Source of the DNA: JAFGCL01 sp964492335
GTDB lineage: Bacteria; Chloroflexota; Dehalococcoidia; UBA2247; RBG-13-53-26
NCBI GenBank assembly: GCA_964492335.1
Contig: CAZBJX010000023.1
Span: 1-34,401 of the forward strand
Length of the DNA: 34,401 bases
Direction of reading: 5' to 3'
Under the pieces are notes generated by a model that saw only the letters and a program-made list of their open reading frames with translations, searched no databases and was not told the origin of the DNA. Of the stretch, positions 24,298-32,572 are shown one piece after another (within the stretch, counting starts at the first letter, position 1; every line of letters begins with the position of its first letter). The translations under genes and the position numbers were made by a program.

Positions 24298-24386
24298 TCA
24301 CTGCCTCCCGGCGAAGCCGTCAATCAGCATCGACGTGTGAACAGGACCGGCAGGCCAGTGCTCGACGGCATCGCTATCTGCTGTCC

Positions 24387-24416
24387 ATGGTACGACCGGC
24401 GTCCCCGCGCCGTCAA
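24387..24416 (-). promoter_or_regulatory. Promoter of the crotonase gene
   Basis: On the minus strand TTGACG (24411-24416) and TACCAT (24387-24392) are 18 bp apart, about 90 bp upstream of the ATG at 24297. Regulatory element E ends 12 bp upstream of the -35. Confidence 0.45.
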
Positions 24417-24427
24417 AGTCGGTGACC

Positions 24428-24471
24428 GTCCGGTTCGTCCCGACAGCGAGTTCAGTGTTCGTCTGACAGAC
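24428..24471 (-). promoter_or_regulatory. 44-bp tandem-palindrome element, copy E
   Basis: The units are GTCCG-N7-CCGAC (24428-24444) and TTCAG-N7-CTGAC (24451-24467), with a 23-bp period. In the common orientation it reads GTCTGTCAG, then CTGAA, then CTGTCGGG on the minus strand. It lies just upstream of the crotonase promoter. The rest of 24298-24592 shows nothing else. Confidence 0.6.
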
Positions 24472-24592
24472 AGGCGCCGCTCTCGTGGGCTCCACAGTCA
24501 GAGCTGCTGAGGTGGTGCAAGGCATCATGCAGGGGGTGCCCGCGGTCATAGGCTATCTGCAGGCAGAGATCATCGGCTGACGTGCCCCGGCC

Positions 24593-26614
24593 CTATATCT
24601 TGAAGGGGGCCATGGAGCTCTCCAGGTCTCCGGCCGCCTCGGCCAGCATCTCGGCCGCGGCCAGCACCTCCCCTACCTGGGACGACACCTGCTCCACGGA
24701 GGCGGACACCTGCTCCGCGGCGGCGCTGTTCTCCTGCGCCACCCCAGCGGTGCTCACCACCGACCTGCCTACCGCACCGGCATCGGCCGTCATCTGCGTG
24801 GAAACCGCCGCATTCTGCTCCACGATCTGGTTGATGTGCTCTATGGCCTCCACCATGCCGGCGCTCAGCTCCTCCAACTCATGGACGGCCCGGGATATCT
24901 GGCCCACCTGCCGGCCAACGGTCTGAGACCTGGACGTGATGTCGTCCAGCGCCGCCCCGGCGTCGGCCGCCAGCCGGTAGCCCTCCTCCACTTCCTTGCC
25001 GCCCTCCTTCATGGCGCCGACCGCCTCGCCGACGCGGGCCTGGATGCCCGCCACCAGCCCCGCGATCTCCCTTGTGGCCACCGACGACCTCTCGGCCAGC
25101 ATGCGCACCTCATCGGCCACTACGGCGAACCCCCGGCCCTGGTCTCCTGCCCGGGCCGCTTCGATGGCTGCATTCAGCGCCAGCAGGTTGGTCTGCGCCG
25201 CTATGTCATCGATGGTGGCTACGATCTTCCCGATCTCTTCCGACGAGTCCCCCAGATCAGAGACCCTGGCCGACACGGCGTTCATGGCCTTCATGATCCT
25301 GTTCATGCCCTCCACCGTCCCGTGGACCTTCCGGGCACCTGCGGCGGCGGAGTCGGCCGTCTTCACCCACTCCTCGTCACCGGCCCTGGCATTGGCCGAC
25401 ACGTTGGCGATCGCCAGGGAGACCTGCCTGATGGTGCTGCTGGCCGCATCCACGTCCCCTGCCTGCTCCTGTGACCCCCTGGCCACCTGGTCAATGGCGT
25501 TGGACAGGTCCTCCACGCCGCTCGAGGTCTCCTGCAGGCATCTGGCCTGCTCCGAGGCCCCCCGGGCTATCTGCTGTATGGTGCTGGTTATCTGCCCGAC
25601 AGCCTGCGCCGTCTGCTCCGAGGTAATGGACAGCTGCTTCCCGGCAGTGGCCACCCTGGCGGAGGTCGTCTTCACGCTGGCCACGATCTCCCGCTGGTTG
25701 GCCGCCATGAGGGACATGGCTTCCGACAGCTCGTCCTTCTCCGAGCGCGGCTGGAGCCCCACCGTCAGGTCGCCGTCAGCAATGGTCCTGGCCATGACAG
25801 CCATCTCACGCATGTAGCCAACCACTTCCCTCTGGGACCGGCACAGGTCCCCGACCTCGTCGTTGGACCTCACGCGGGCCTCATACTCCAGGTCGCCCCG
25901 CGCCACCGCCTTCGACGCCTCCGTCACGGCCACCACCGGCCTGACCACCACCACGCGGAGGGCGCCGGCGTAGACCAGGACCACCAGCACTGCCACAATG
26001 CCGCCTGTCAATCCCAGGGTCCACTTGTTCGCCGCCCCCATGCCGGAGAGGCTGCTCACGTCCACTGCCGTGCCCACGGCCCACCCCCAGGGCTGGAAAG
26101 AGCTGACGTAGGCCACCCTGGAGGTAGCGCCGGAGGCGCTGCCACTGCCCCACTGGTAGCTGTAGAACCCCTCGCCGCCTCCCTGGCAGATCCGGGCCAT
26201 GTCGGCGAACATCCTCCTGCCGGCAGCGTCGGTCAGCCCTCCCACATCTTCGCCGATGCGGGACGGCATGGAGGCATCCGCCAGCAGGACCGGCCGGTAG
26301 TCCGTCACCCAGAAGTGCCCTTCGCCATCCGCCCCGTAGTTCAGCTCGCTGATGGCCGTCAGCGCCTGCTGCTGGGCCTGGCTCCGGGTGGCCAGGCCGC
26401 TGGCCTCCAGGCCGTAGTAGCACTCGAGGGCGCCGCAGGCAGTCTGCACCTGGCCCCTGGCCCCGTCGCGCATCTGGCCCTCCAGCCGGCCCTGGATGGC
26501 CGGTATGGCGATGACGTAGTTGTAGAGGTTGAACGCGGTCAGGACCACCACCAGTGCAATGGTGAGCTTCCACGTGACCGTGAGTCTGAACCTGCGCCTT
26601 GGCCCGTACCCCAT
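24593..26614 (-). CDS. Methyl-accepting chemotaxis protein with a single-Cache sensor domain
   Basis: 673 residues. A membrane segment near the N terminus (LTIALVVVLTAFNLYNYVIAI) leads to an extracytoplasmic sCache-type domain (about 40-190, with GHFWVTDYRPVLLADASMPSRIG) and a second membrane segment (about 195-220). A HAMP region and a long coiled-coil signalling domain follow; its hairpin tip contains IDDIAAQTNLLALNAAIEAARAG. Cache domains of this type often bind small carboxylates. I chose the ATG at 26614, preceded by GGGAGG, because the longer frame adds a non-membrane, proline-rich stretch. No other chemotaxis gene is in the window. The HAMP and methylation sites were not checked in detail. 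Confidence 0.93.
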   Translation of the reverse strand: MGYGPRRRFRLTVTWKLTIALVVVLTAFNLYNYVIAIPAIQGRLEGQMRDGARGQVQTACGALECYYGLEASGLATRSQAQQQALTAISELNYGADGEGHFWVTDYRPVLLADASMPSRIGEDVGGLTDAAGRRMFADMARICQGGGEGFYSYQWGSGSASGATSRVAYVSSFQPWGWAVGTAVDVSSLSGMGAANKWTLGLTGGIVAVLVVLVYAGALRVVVVRPVVAVTEASKAVARGDLEYEARVRSNDEVGDLCRSQREVVGYMREMAVMARTIADGDLTVGLQPRSEKDELSEAMSLMAANQREIVASVKTTSARVATAGKQLSITSEQTAQAVGQITSTIQQIARGASEQARCLQETSSGVEDLSNAIDQVARGSQEQAGDVDAASSTIRQVSLAIANVSANARAGDEEWVKTADSAAAGARKVHGTVEGMNRIMKAMNAVSARVSDLGDSSEEIGKIVATIDDIAAQTNLLALNAAIEAARAGDQGRGFAVVADEVRMLAERSSVATREIAGLVAGIQARVGEAVGAMKEGGKEVEEGYRLAADAGAALDDITSRSQTVGRQVGQISRAVHELEELSAGMVEAIEHINQIVEQNAAVSTQMTADAGAVGRSVVSTAGVAQENSAAAEQVSASVEQVSSQVGEVLAAAEMLAEAAGDLESSMAPFKI

Positions 26615-26719
26615 GTGGCCCTCCCTGTTGAGCCCTGCGAAGCGGCGGAGGGATTGCGGTGGCGCCGCTTTGCAGGCGCCAGTGGCCCGGCCGCCGCCGG
26701 GCGCTGTCCTGCAGGCGAG

Positions 26720-26725
26720 ATTATA
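26720..26725 (-). promoter_or_regulatory. -10 element of the chemoreceptor gene
   Basis: A perfect TATAAT on the minus strand, about 105 bp upstream of the ATG at 26614, without a clear -35. The surrounding GCCTATAA is one base away from the flagellar sigma28 -10 box (GCCGATAA), but no TAAA box is visible at the right distance. Confidence 0.5.
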
Positions 26726-26807
26726 GGCAGGTCCCATCACCAAAATGTCTCATGCGCCCGGCAGCCGCTTACAAAACCATTACGACTATTTCCCGGACAA
26801 CAGAAGA

Positions 26808-26834
26808 GGGGCTCCGCGCATGCCCCAAGGGGAA
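26808..26834. repeat. 27-bp direct repeat, copy 1
   Basis: Matches 26868-26894 with two mismatches, at a period of 60 bp. It starts GGGGCTCCGCGCATGCC and ends AAGGGGAA. It lies between the chemoreceptor gene and the end of the CoA-transferase/GNAT gene. Confidence 0.9.
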
Positions 26835-26867
26835 GTCTGAGGCGGAGGCCAAGTAGAGGGCATTGCG

Positions 26868-26894
26868 GGGGCTCCGCGCATGCCAGAAGGGGAA
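26868..26894. repeat. 27-bp direct repeat, copy 2
   Basis: Second copy of 26808-26834. It ends at the base next to the stop codon of the CoA-transferase/GNAT gene (26895). The rest of 26726-26807 contains nothing else that I can support. Confidence 0.9.
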
Positions 26895-28835
26895 TCAGCG
26901 CCGGGAGCGGGCCGGGCCCGGCGACGGACCCGGCTGGCGGAAGGAGAGATTCAGCTCGTAGACGCCGCCGTCCTCGCTGACGATCTCGATGTCATAGCCC
27001 ATCCTCCTGAGCAGGCCCAGGATGGGAGTGTTGGTCACCTGGACCTGGGCGGTGAAGCCCACCAGGCCGCTGTTCTTGGCCAGGTAGGTGAGGTAGGCCA
27101 GCAGCTCCCGGCCCACGCCCTTGCCCTGGTAGTCATCCCTCACGGCAATGGTGAGCTCGGCCATGCGGATGTCGGGGTTCAGGAAATACCGGGCCACCCC
27201 CACGATCTCCGGCTTCTCCTCCGGGCGCGTCACCGCCACCAGCGCCATCTGCTGGGTGTAGTCCACGGCCACCATCTCCTGAAGGCGGTCGTGGGACATG
27301 TCCCTCCTGGCTGAGGAGAAGCTGAGGTACAGGCTCCTGTCCGACAGGCAGTACCAGAAGTCCTGGACCAGCGGCTCATCGCTGATCTTAATGGGCCTGA
27401 TGAGCAGGTCCACCCCGGCGGAGGTGACCCTGCGGGTCTCCAACTCCTCCGGGTATTCCCCGGCCTTTCCATCAACAAAGGCCTGGTCCCGGTATATCAG
27501 GTTGAGCTTCCGCGCCTCCTCCACCAGCCAGCTCCGGAACTTGGGATGGGCGATGGCAATCAGTTGCATGGCCCGGTGCCTGACGCTCTGGCCGTGAAGA
27601 TAGGCGATGCCGTGCTCGGTCACCACGTAGTGGATGTCGCCCCGGCACAGGGTGACTCCGGCCCCCTCGCTGATGAAGGGCACGATCCTGGAAATGGTGT
27701 CGTTTTCGGTGGTGGAGTGCAGGGTGACGATGGTCCGGCCGTTCTCTGCCAGCATCGCCCCGCGGGCGAAGTCCGCCTGGCCGCCGATGCCGGCGTAGAA
27801 TGTCCTTCCTATGGACTCGGCGGTGGCCTGGCCGGTAAGGTCCACCTGCAGGGCGGCGTTGATGGCCGCGATGTTCTTGTGCTGCGCCACTACCAGCGGG
27901 TTGTCGGTGTAGTCGATGGTCCGGAACTCTATCCTGGGGTTGTCGTTGAGGTACTCGTATGTCTGGCGGTCGCCCATGCAGAAGCTGGCGATGGTCTTCC
28001 CCCGGTTCAGGGTCTTCCTGGAGTTATTGACCGCCCCCTTCTTCATGAGCCGGACCAGGCCGTCGGTCAGCATCTCCGAATGCACGCCGAGGTCCTTCTT
28101 GTCTGCCAGGCTGTCCGTCACCGCATCCGGTATCCGCCCGAACCCCACCTGTATGGTGTCGCCATCGTGCACCAGGCGAGACACGTACCGGCCGATCCTC
28201 CGGGCCACCTCGTCCGTCGGCCTGGCCCTGATCTGCAGCAGGGGCTCGTCGTGGGGCACGATGTAGGTCAGGTCATCGACGCTCAGAAAGCCGTCCCCGT
28301 GCACCCGCGGCATGTTCTCGTTGACCTGGGCTACGACGATCGACGCCCGGACCGCCGCCTCCTTGGTGATGTCGGCATTTATGCCCAGGCTTACATGGTC
28401 GTGGTCGTCGGGCAGCGACGTCTGTATCAGGGCCACATCCACCGGGATCACCCCCCGGCGCAGGAGGTCCGGGATCTGCGACAGGGTTATGGGGACGTAG
28501 TCCGCCAGGCCGGCGTTCACCGCCTCCCTGGTGCTCTCCCCCACGAAGAACGACGTGTGCCGGAAATTGCGCTCGAACCTCTTGTCGGTGTACGGGGCGG
28601 TCCCGATGGTCCAGAGCTGCATCACCTCGACGTCGAAGAAGGCCTGGGGGCGCTCCTCGACGAACTTCATGAGGGCGCGGATGAGGTACTGGGGCTGCCC
28701 GCAGCCCGTGCCGATGAAGAGCCGGCTCCCCCGGCGAATGCCGCTGAAGATCTCCTCTTCCGGGACGAACTTCCGGGGGTAGCGCTCCCTGAGCTCGGCC
28801 AGCTTACCGGCGCGGTTCTTCCCCACGTGCCCCAC
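26895..28835 (-). CDS. Acetyl-CoA hydrolase/4-hydroxybutyrate CoA-transferase family protein fused to a GNAT domain
   Basis: 646 residues in two parts. Residues 1 to about 460 are a family I CoA-transferase of the acetyl-CoA hydrolase/4-hydroxybutyrate CoA-transferase group, with the catalytic glutamate at Glu254 in LGVHSEMLTDG and the usual GIGGQADFARGA. From about 475 to 620 follows a GNAT acyltransferase domain with the acyl-CoA pyrophosphate loop DYQGKGVGREL. This fusion is known in anaerobes. The first part would activate short-chain acids by CoA transfer, while the GNAT part may acylate a lysine or another amine. It starts with GTG and a weak ribosome binding site. A small zinc-finger gene lies 62 bp upstream on the same strand. 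Confidence 0.9.
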   Translation of the reverse strand: MGHVGKNRAGKLAELRERYPRKFVPEEEIFSGIRRGSRLFIGTGCGQPQYLIRALMKFVEERPQAFFDVEVMQLWTIGTAPYTDKRFERNFRHTSFFVGESTREAVNAGLADYVPITLSQIPDLLRRGVIPVDVALIQTSLPDDHDHVSLGINADITKEAAVRASIVVAQVNENMPRVHGDGFLSVDDLTYIVPHDEPLLQIRARPTDEVARRIGRYVSRLVHDGDTIQVGFGRIPDAVTDSLADKKDLGVHSEMLTDGLVRLMKKGAVNNSRKTLNRGKTIASFCMGDRQTYEYLNDNPRIEFRTIDYTDNPLVVAQHKNIAAINAALQVDLTGQATAESIGRTFYAGIGGQADFARGAMLAENGRTIVTLHSTTENDTISRIVPFISEGAGVTLCRGDIHYVVTEHGIAYLHGQSVRHRAMQLIAIAHPKFRSWLVEEARKLNLIYRDQAFVDGKAGEYPEELETRRVTSAGVDLLIRPIKISDEPLVQDFWYCLSDRSLYLSFSSARRDMSHDRLQEMVAVDYTQQMALVAVTRPEEKPEIVGVARYFLNPDIRMAELTIAVRDDYQGKGVGRELLAYLTYLAKNSGLVGFTAQVQVTNTPILGLLRRMGYDIEIVSEDGGVYELNLSFRQPGPSPGPARSRR

Positions 28836-28897
28836 CCACCCCGGCGTTGTTTCCGCCCCGCACGGCCGGCCCCCGTGGCCGGGCGCCGGCCCGTCGG

Positions 28898-29098
28898 TCA
28901 GTCCGTTCCATTGACCGCCCCGGGGCCCTGATCTCTATCCGGCCCCTCCTCCATGTCTTCGGGATCAAGCGGGGGGACCGGCTCGGCGGGGACCGGCAGA
29001 TGCCCCAGGCCGCCGCAGACATCGCACACATCCCCCGACACGTGCCCCTTGCCCTTGCACCTGTAGCAGGTCATCCTCTTCATCTCTTCGGCCCTCAT
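28898..29098 (-). CDS. Small DnaJ-type zinc-finger protein
   Basis: A 66-residue protein starting MRAEEMKRMTCYRCKGKG. It carries CxxCxGxG twice (CYRCKGKG and CDVCGGLG), spaced as in one zinc site of the DnaJ cysteine-rich domain, followed by an acidic, proline-rich tail. Such proteins bind one zinc ion. The function is unknown; a chaperone- or assembly-like role for the following gene is only a guess. The frame stays open much further upstream to 29392, but that part is low-complexity and has no matching start signal. A TACAAT box lies about 42 bp upstream of the ATG at 29098. In-frame ATGs also occur 5 and 8 codons later. Confidence 0.7.
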   Translation of the reverse strand: MRAEEMKRMTCYRCKGKGHVSGDVCDVCGGLGHLPVPAEPVPPLDPEDMEEGPDRDQGPGAVNGTD

Positions 29099-29139
29099 CG
29101 AATCCTGTCTGCCGGACTGAGAGTCGCGCAGCCACCCAG

Positions 29140-29148
29140 ATTGTACCA
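29140..29148 (-). promoter_or_regulatory. Extended -10 promoter of the zinc-finger/CoA-transferase genes
   Basis: On the minus strand TGG-TACAAT (TACAAT at 29140-29145), about 42 bp before the ATG at 29098. No -35 is evident. The remaining stretch up to 29358, between divergent genes, shows no other clear site. Confidence 0.45.
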
Positions 29149-29358
29149 CCCGCCGGCCGGACATGCGAGAGGTCCGCGGCGGGACGGCCCCCGGGAAGCA
29201 ATGCCGGCGGTGGCGAGAGCGGCCACCCATGCAGGACCATGGAAAGGGGCCGGGGCCTGGCCGCGCCTGCCGGCCCGCCAGGACCAACCGGATGGCCCGG
29301 GAGCCGGACCGGAGGCCTCTTGCCTGACCGTTCGACTTGTGAAAGAATGGGTTGCGGA

Positions 29359-30828
29359 ATGCAGGACCTTGAGCCCTTCTTTCACCCGGCATCGGTGGCG
29401 GTGACCGGCGTCTCCCCGGGCAGCGCCGGCGAGCGCTACATGGACCACCTGCTGCACTACGGCTTCCAGGGGCGCCTGTACCCGCTTCGCCCGAAGGGGG
29501 GCGAGTTCCGCGGCCTGAAGGTCTATCCCGGCATCAGGGATGTCCCGGGGCCGGTGGACCTGGTCATCTGTTGCATCCCTGCCCCGCACGTGCCGGGGGT
29601 CCTTCGGGACTGCGGCAGCAAGGGGGTGAAGGCGGCCGTGGTGCACACGGCCGGGTTCGCGGAGACGGGGAGCGCCCGGGGCCGAGAGCTGGAGGCCGAG
29701 ATCGTCCGGGTGGCGCGGGCCGCGGGCCTGCGCCTGGTGGGCCCCAACTGCATGGGGATATACTGCCCCCGCTCAGGGCTGTCCTTCGCCTGCGAGTTCC
29801 CCCGGGATGGCGGCCGCACCGGGCTCATCTGCCAGAGCGGCGGCAACTCCAACTTCCTGGTCCGCGCCGCGGCCGAGAGGGGTATCCGCTTCAGCCAGGT
29901 GGTGTCCTACGGCAATGCCTGCGATGTCAATGAGGCCGACCTGATGGAGCACTTCATCGGGGACGACCAGACCGACCTCGTCGCCGCCTACATCGAGGGC
30001 GTGAGCGACGGCCCGCGATTCCGCGCGGCGCTCGGCAGGCTGTGCGCCGTCAAGCCGGTGGTCATCCTGAAGGCGGGCGCCACGCCTGCCGGGGAGCGGG
30101 CCGCCGCGTCGCACACGGGGGCGCTGGCCGGCTCCGGCGCGGCCTGGGACGCCCTCTTCTCCCAGTCCGGCGCCATCCGTGCCGGCACCCTGGAGGAGAT
30201 GGTGGACATGATGACCACCATCAGGTTCATGCCGGCGCTCCCCCGGGGAAGGAGCATTGCCATCATGGGCGTGGGGGGTGGGATGAGCGTGCTGGCCACG
30301 GATGAGGCCCAGAGGGCCGGCTTCGCCATGCCGCCCCTCGATGAAGCGGTGGAGCGCGACTTGAGGCGGCAGATGGCCAGCGACGCCGGGAGCATGCTGT
30401 GCAACCCCATAGACTTCCCCTTCTGGACGATGGGTCAGGGCCAGTACCTGGACGCCATCAGGGCGGTGCTCGGGTGGGATGGGACCGACCTCTTCCTGTA
30501 CGTGGCCCCGCTGCGGCAGTCGGAGATGCGCCTGGCCGACTTCGTGCCCATGGTGGAGTACCAGCTGGACTGCGTGATCCGGGCCGCCGCTGAGAGTGAC
30601 AAGCCGGCGGCAGTGGTCTTCAACCTGATGGGCACCGGGGAGAGCCGGCTGGCGGCCACCGGCCTGCAGCGGAAGTGCTACGAGGCAGGGCTGCCCGCCT
30701 ACGACTCCATGGAGGGCGCGTTGAAGGCCATCGGCAGGCTCATCGGGCACCGCCAGCCCCGCCGGGGCGCTTCCGGCCGCCGGCCTCAGCCGGGGAACGG
30801 GCGGGCCGCGCCTACGACCGGACCATGA
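29359..30828 (+). CDS. CoA-binding acyl-CoA synthetase (ADP-forming), alpha-subunit type
   Basis: About 489 residues in the layout of the alpha part of ADP-forming acyl-CoA synthetases. A CoA-binding Rossmann domain opens LEPFFHPASVAVTG, followed by two succinyl-CoA-ligase-like flavodoxin domains. The phospho-accepting histidine is His252 in ASHTGALAGSG. The ATP-grasp (beta) part is absent, and no separate beta gene is in the window. With ATP-grasp the enzyme would couple acyl-CoA hydrolysis to ATP formation. I chose the ATG at 29359 because the family motif begins five residues later; ATG 29347 is also in frame, and both have weak ribosome binding sites. Its last 17 bp overlap the end of the convergent cupin gene. 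Confidence 0.85.
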   Translation: MQDLEPFFHPASVAVTGVSPGSAGERYMDHLLHYGFQGRLYPLRPKGGEFRGLKVYPGIRDVPGPVDLVICCIPAPHVPGVLRDCGSKGVKAAVVHTAGFAETGSARGRELEAEIVRVARAAGLRLVGPNCMGIYCPRSGLSFACEFPRDGGRTGLICQSGGNSNFLVRAAAERGIRFSQVVSYGNACDVNEADLMEHFIGDDQTDLVAAYIEGVSDGPRFRAALGRLCAVKPVVILKAGATPAGERAAASHTGALAGSGAAWDALFSQSGAIRAGTLEEMVDMMTTIRFMPALPRGRSIAIMGVGGGMSVLATDEAQRAGFAMPPLDEAVERDLRRQMASDAGSMLCNPIDFPFWTMGQGQYLDAIRAVLGWDGTDLFLYVAPLRQSEMRLADFVPMVEYQLDCVIRAAAESDKPAAVVFNLMGTGESRLAATGLQRKCYEAGLPAYDSMEGALKAIGRLIGHRQPRRGASGRRPQPGNGRAAPTTGP

Positions 30829-31162
30829 CCAGCGCCATCTTGAAGCGCTGCGGGGCGTTCAGCGAGTGAGGCTCCCCGGCCGGCATGATGATCATCTCCC
30901 CGGCCGCCAGCCGGTAGGGCTTCCCGGAGATGATGACCTCGGCCTCGCCCTCAAGCACCTGGACCAGGGCATCGAACGGGGCGGTGTGCTCGCTCAGCCC
31001 CTGACCCGGATCGAAGGCGAAGACCGTCACCGTCCCCGTCGGCTTCTTGATTATCTCCCGGCTGACCACCGCGCCGCTCTGGTAGTCGATCAGTCCGGCC
31101 ATGCTCAGCACCCGGGCCAGCAGGCCCTCGCCCGCCGCAGGGGGCCCTTCGTCCTTCTTCAT
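30812..31162 (-). CDS. Small cupin-domain protein
   Basis: A 116-residue single cupin domain. The second motif is intact (GEMIIMPAGEPHSLNAP). The first is reduced to SEHTAPFDALVQVLEG, so only some of the usual metal-binding histidines remain. Such small cupins bind a metal and a small molecule and may be enzymes or sensors. I chose the ATG at 31162, with GGAGG 8 bp upstream; a TTG at 31177 would include that ribosome binding site. The gene lies 73 bp downstream of the flavodiiron gene on the same strand, so they probably share a message and perhaps a stress-response role. Confidence 0.8.
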   Translation of the reverse strand: MKKDEGPPAAGEGLLARVLSMAGLIDYQSGAVVSREIIKKPTGTVTVFAFDPGQGLSEHTAPFDALVQVLEGEAEVIISGKPYRLAAGEMIIMPAGEPHSLNAPQRFKMALVMVRS

Positions 31163-31235
31163 CACTGCCACCTCCAACAGGGGGGTATCATCAATTCCCG
31201 CCTGGCCGCTTCTTCATCCGGGCCCCCGGGGCCGC

Positions 31236-32420
31236 CTAGACAAATCCGCGCTCCTGGTGCTTCCGGGCGATGGTTTCCGCCAGGGCGTCCAGGGCCTTAA
31301 GGTCTTCTTCCTTCGGCAGCCCCTTGCAGTACACCGGCGGCAGCACCTCCGCCTTCAGGTTGGGGATCATGGCGCCCAGCTGCTCCACCGCCTTGCTGCC
31401 CCAGCCGTAGGAGCCGATGATGGCCACGAACTGCACCTTGGGCCGGATGGCGTTGGCCAAGAACGCGGCCTGGGCCACGTTGGGATGCGGGCCGACCATG
31501 ACGGTCGGCACCCCGATGGCCAGCGTGCCCGCGTCCACCAGTTCCATGGCCAGCTTGCCGATGTCCGTGGCCTCGAGGTTGAACTGCTTCACCGTGACGC
31601 CCCTGTCCGCCAGCGCCCCCACCAGGCGCTCCACCATCACCCTGGTGCTGCCATGCATCGATATGTAGGGCAGGACCACCTCATTGCGCGGCTTGTCAAA
31701 GACCCAGCTGCGGTAGGCATCCACGATGAAGGACGGCCTACCGTACATCGGGCCATGGCTGGGAGCAATTATGTCAATATCGTAGCCCTTCAGGCGCTCC
31801 AGGTGCCTCTCGATGTTGGTGCGGAAGGGCATCATGATCTCCGCGTAGTACCTCTTGGCTGCCTCGTAGACCCGGCCTTCGTCGGTCACATACAGGTCGG
31901 TGGTCGCCAGGTGGGAGCCGAAGAGGTCGCAGGAGAACAGGAGTTTTTCTTCCGGGAGGTAGGTCAGCATGGTCTCCGGCCAGTGCACCCAGGCCGCGTG
32001 GATGAATTCCAGCGTCCGGCCGCCCAGCGGGATGGTCTGCTTGTCCTCCACCGCGCTGATGCGGTCCTCCGGCACTCGCAGGAGGTCCACCAGCATCCCC
32101 TTGCACCGCGGCGTGCACAGCACCACGGCCCCGGGGTACTTCTCGAGCAGGCGCGGGAGCATCCCGGAGTGGTCCTGCTCCGCATGGTTGGCCACTATGT
32201 AGTCCAGTTGCCGGCAGCCCACGTCCTCCAGATGATGCAGAAGCTCGTGTGCCATAGCGGGGTCCACGGTGTCGATGAGGGCGGTCTTCTCGCCGCCCCG
32301 CACCAGGAAGGCGTTGTAGCTGGTCCCGTCCGGAAGCGGTATCAGCGAGTCAAACAGCCTCCGGTCCCAGTCGATGGCCCCGACGGAATGGATACCCGAC
32401 TTGATCTCTCTCGGTTTCAT
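31236..32420 (-). CDS. Flavodiiron protein (FprA-like)
   Basis: A 394-residue cytoplasmic enzyme that reduces O2 to water and/or NO to N2O, protecting anaerobes. The metallo-beta-lactamase-like domain (1 to about 245) carries the full diiron ligand set: His79, Glu81, Asp83 (ANHAEQDHSG), His146, Asp165 and His222. The flavodoxin domain (about 250-390) starts with the FMN loop YISMHGSTRVM. The start has GGAGG before it; a longer frame adds 25 unrelated residues. No rubredoxin domain is fused, so it needs an external electron donor. The adjacent polyferredoxin gene lies upstream on the same strand. Confidence 0.95.
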   Translation of the reverse strand: MKPREIKSGIHSVGAIDWDRRLFDSLIPLPDGTSYNAFLVRGGEKTALIDTVDPAMAHELLHHLEDVGCRQLDYIVANHAEQDHSGMLPRLLEKYPGAVVLCTPRCKGMLVDLLRVPEDRISAVEDKQTIPLGGRTLEFIHAAWVHWPETMLTYLPEEKLLFSCDLFGSHLATTDLYVTDEGRVYEAAKRYYAEIMMPFRTNIERHLERLKGYDIDIIAPSHGPMYGRPSFIVDAYRSWVFDKPRNEVVLPYISMHGSTRVMVERLVGALADRGVTVKQFNLEATDIGKLAMELVDAGTLAIGVPTVMVGPHPNVAQAAFLANAIRPKVQFVAIIGSYGWGSKAVEQLGAMIPNLKAEVLPPVYCKGLPKEEDLKALDALAETIARKHQERGFV

Positions 32421-32486
32421 GGTGCCCTCCTCCTCCAGGTGACGGCGGAGCCGCCACAGTTTGTGGTCCGACCCGGACAAGGCAAA

Positions 32487-32495
32487 TGGTACCAC
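32487..32495 (-). promoter_or_regulatory. Extended -10 promoter of the flavodiiron gene
   Basis: On the minus strand TGG-TACCAT (TACCAT at 32487-32492), about 67 bp before the ATG at 32420. It matches the box before the zinc-finger gene. No -35 is evident. The other bases of the 152-bp gap (32421-32572) show nothing further. Confidence 0.4.
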
Positions 32496-32572
32496 ATCGG
32501 CCCGCCCCGGGCACGGTCATCCCCGGCCCGGGTCCCTGGCTCCTGTTCGCTGGGCTGAGGCGGCGCCAGGTG

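Noticed and set aside
24298..24549. Small minus-strand frame upstream of the crotonase
   Set aside because: It covers the promoter and element E, has no ribosome binding site and no recognisable sequence.
28890..28915. Further copy of the tandem-palindrome element (GGTCA-N11-TGACC)
   Set aside because: The arm spacing differs and there is no second unit 23 bp away.
28898..29392. Long form of the zinc-finger gene starting at 29392
   Set aside because: The extra 98 residues are Arg/Gly/Pro-rich and overlap the upstream gene's start region; the promoter box at 29140 lies inside them.
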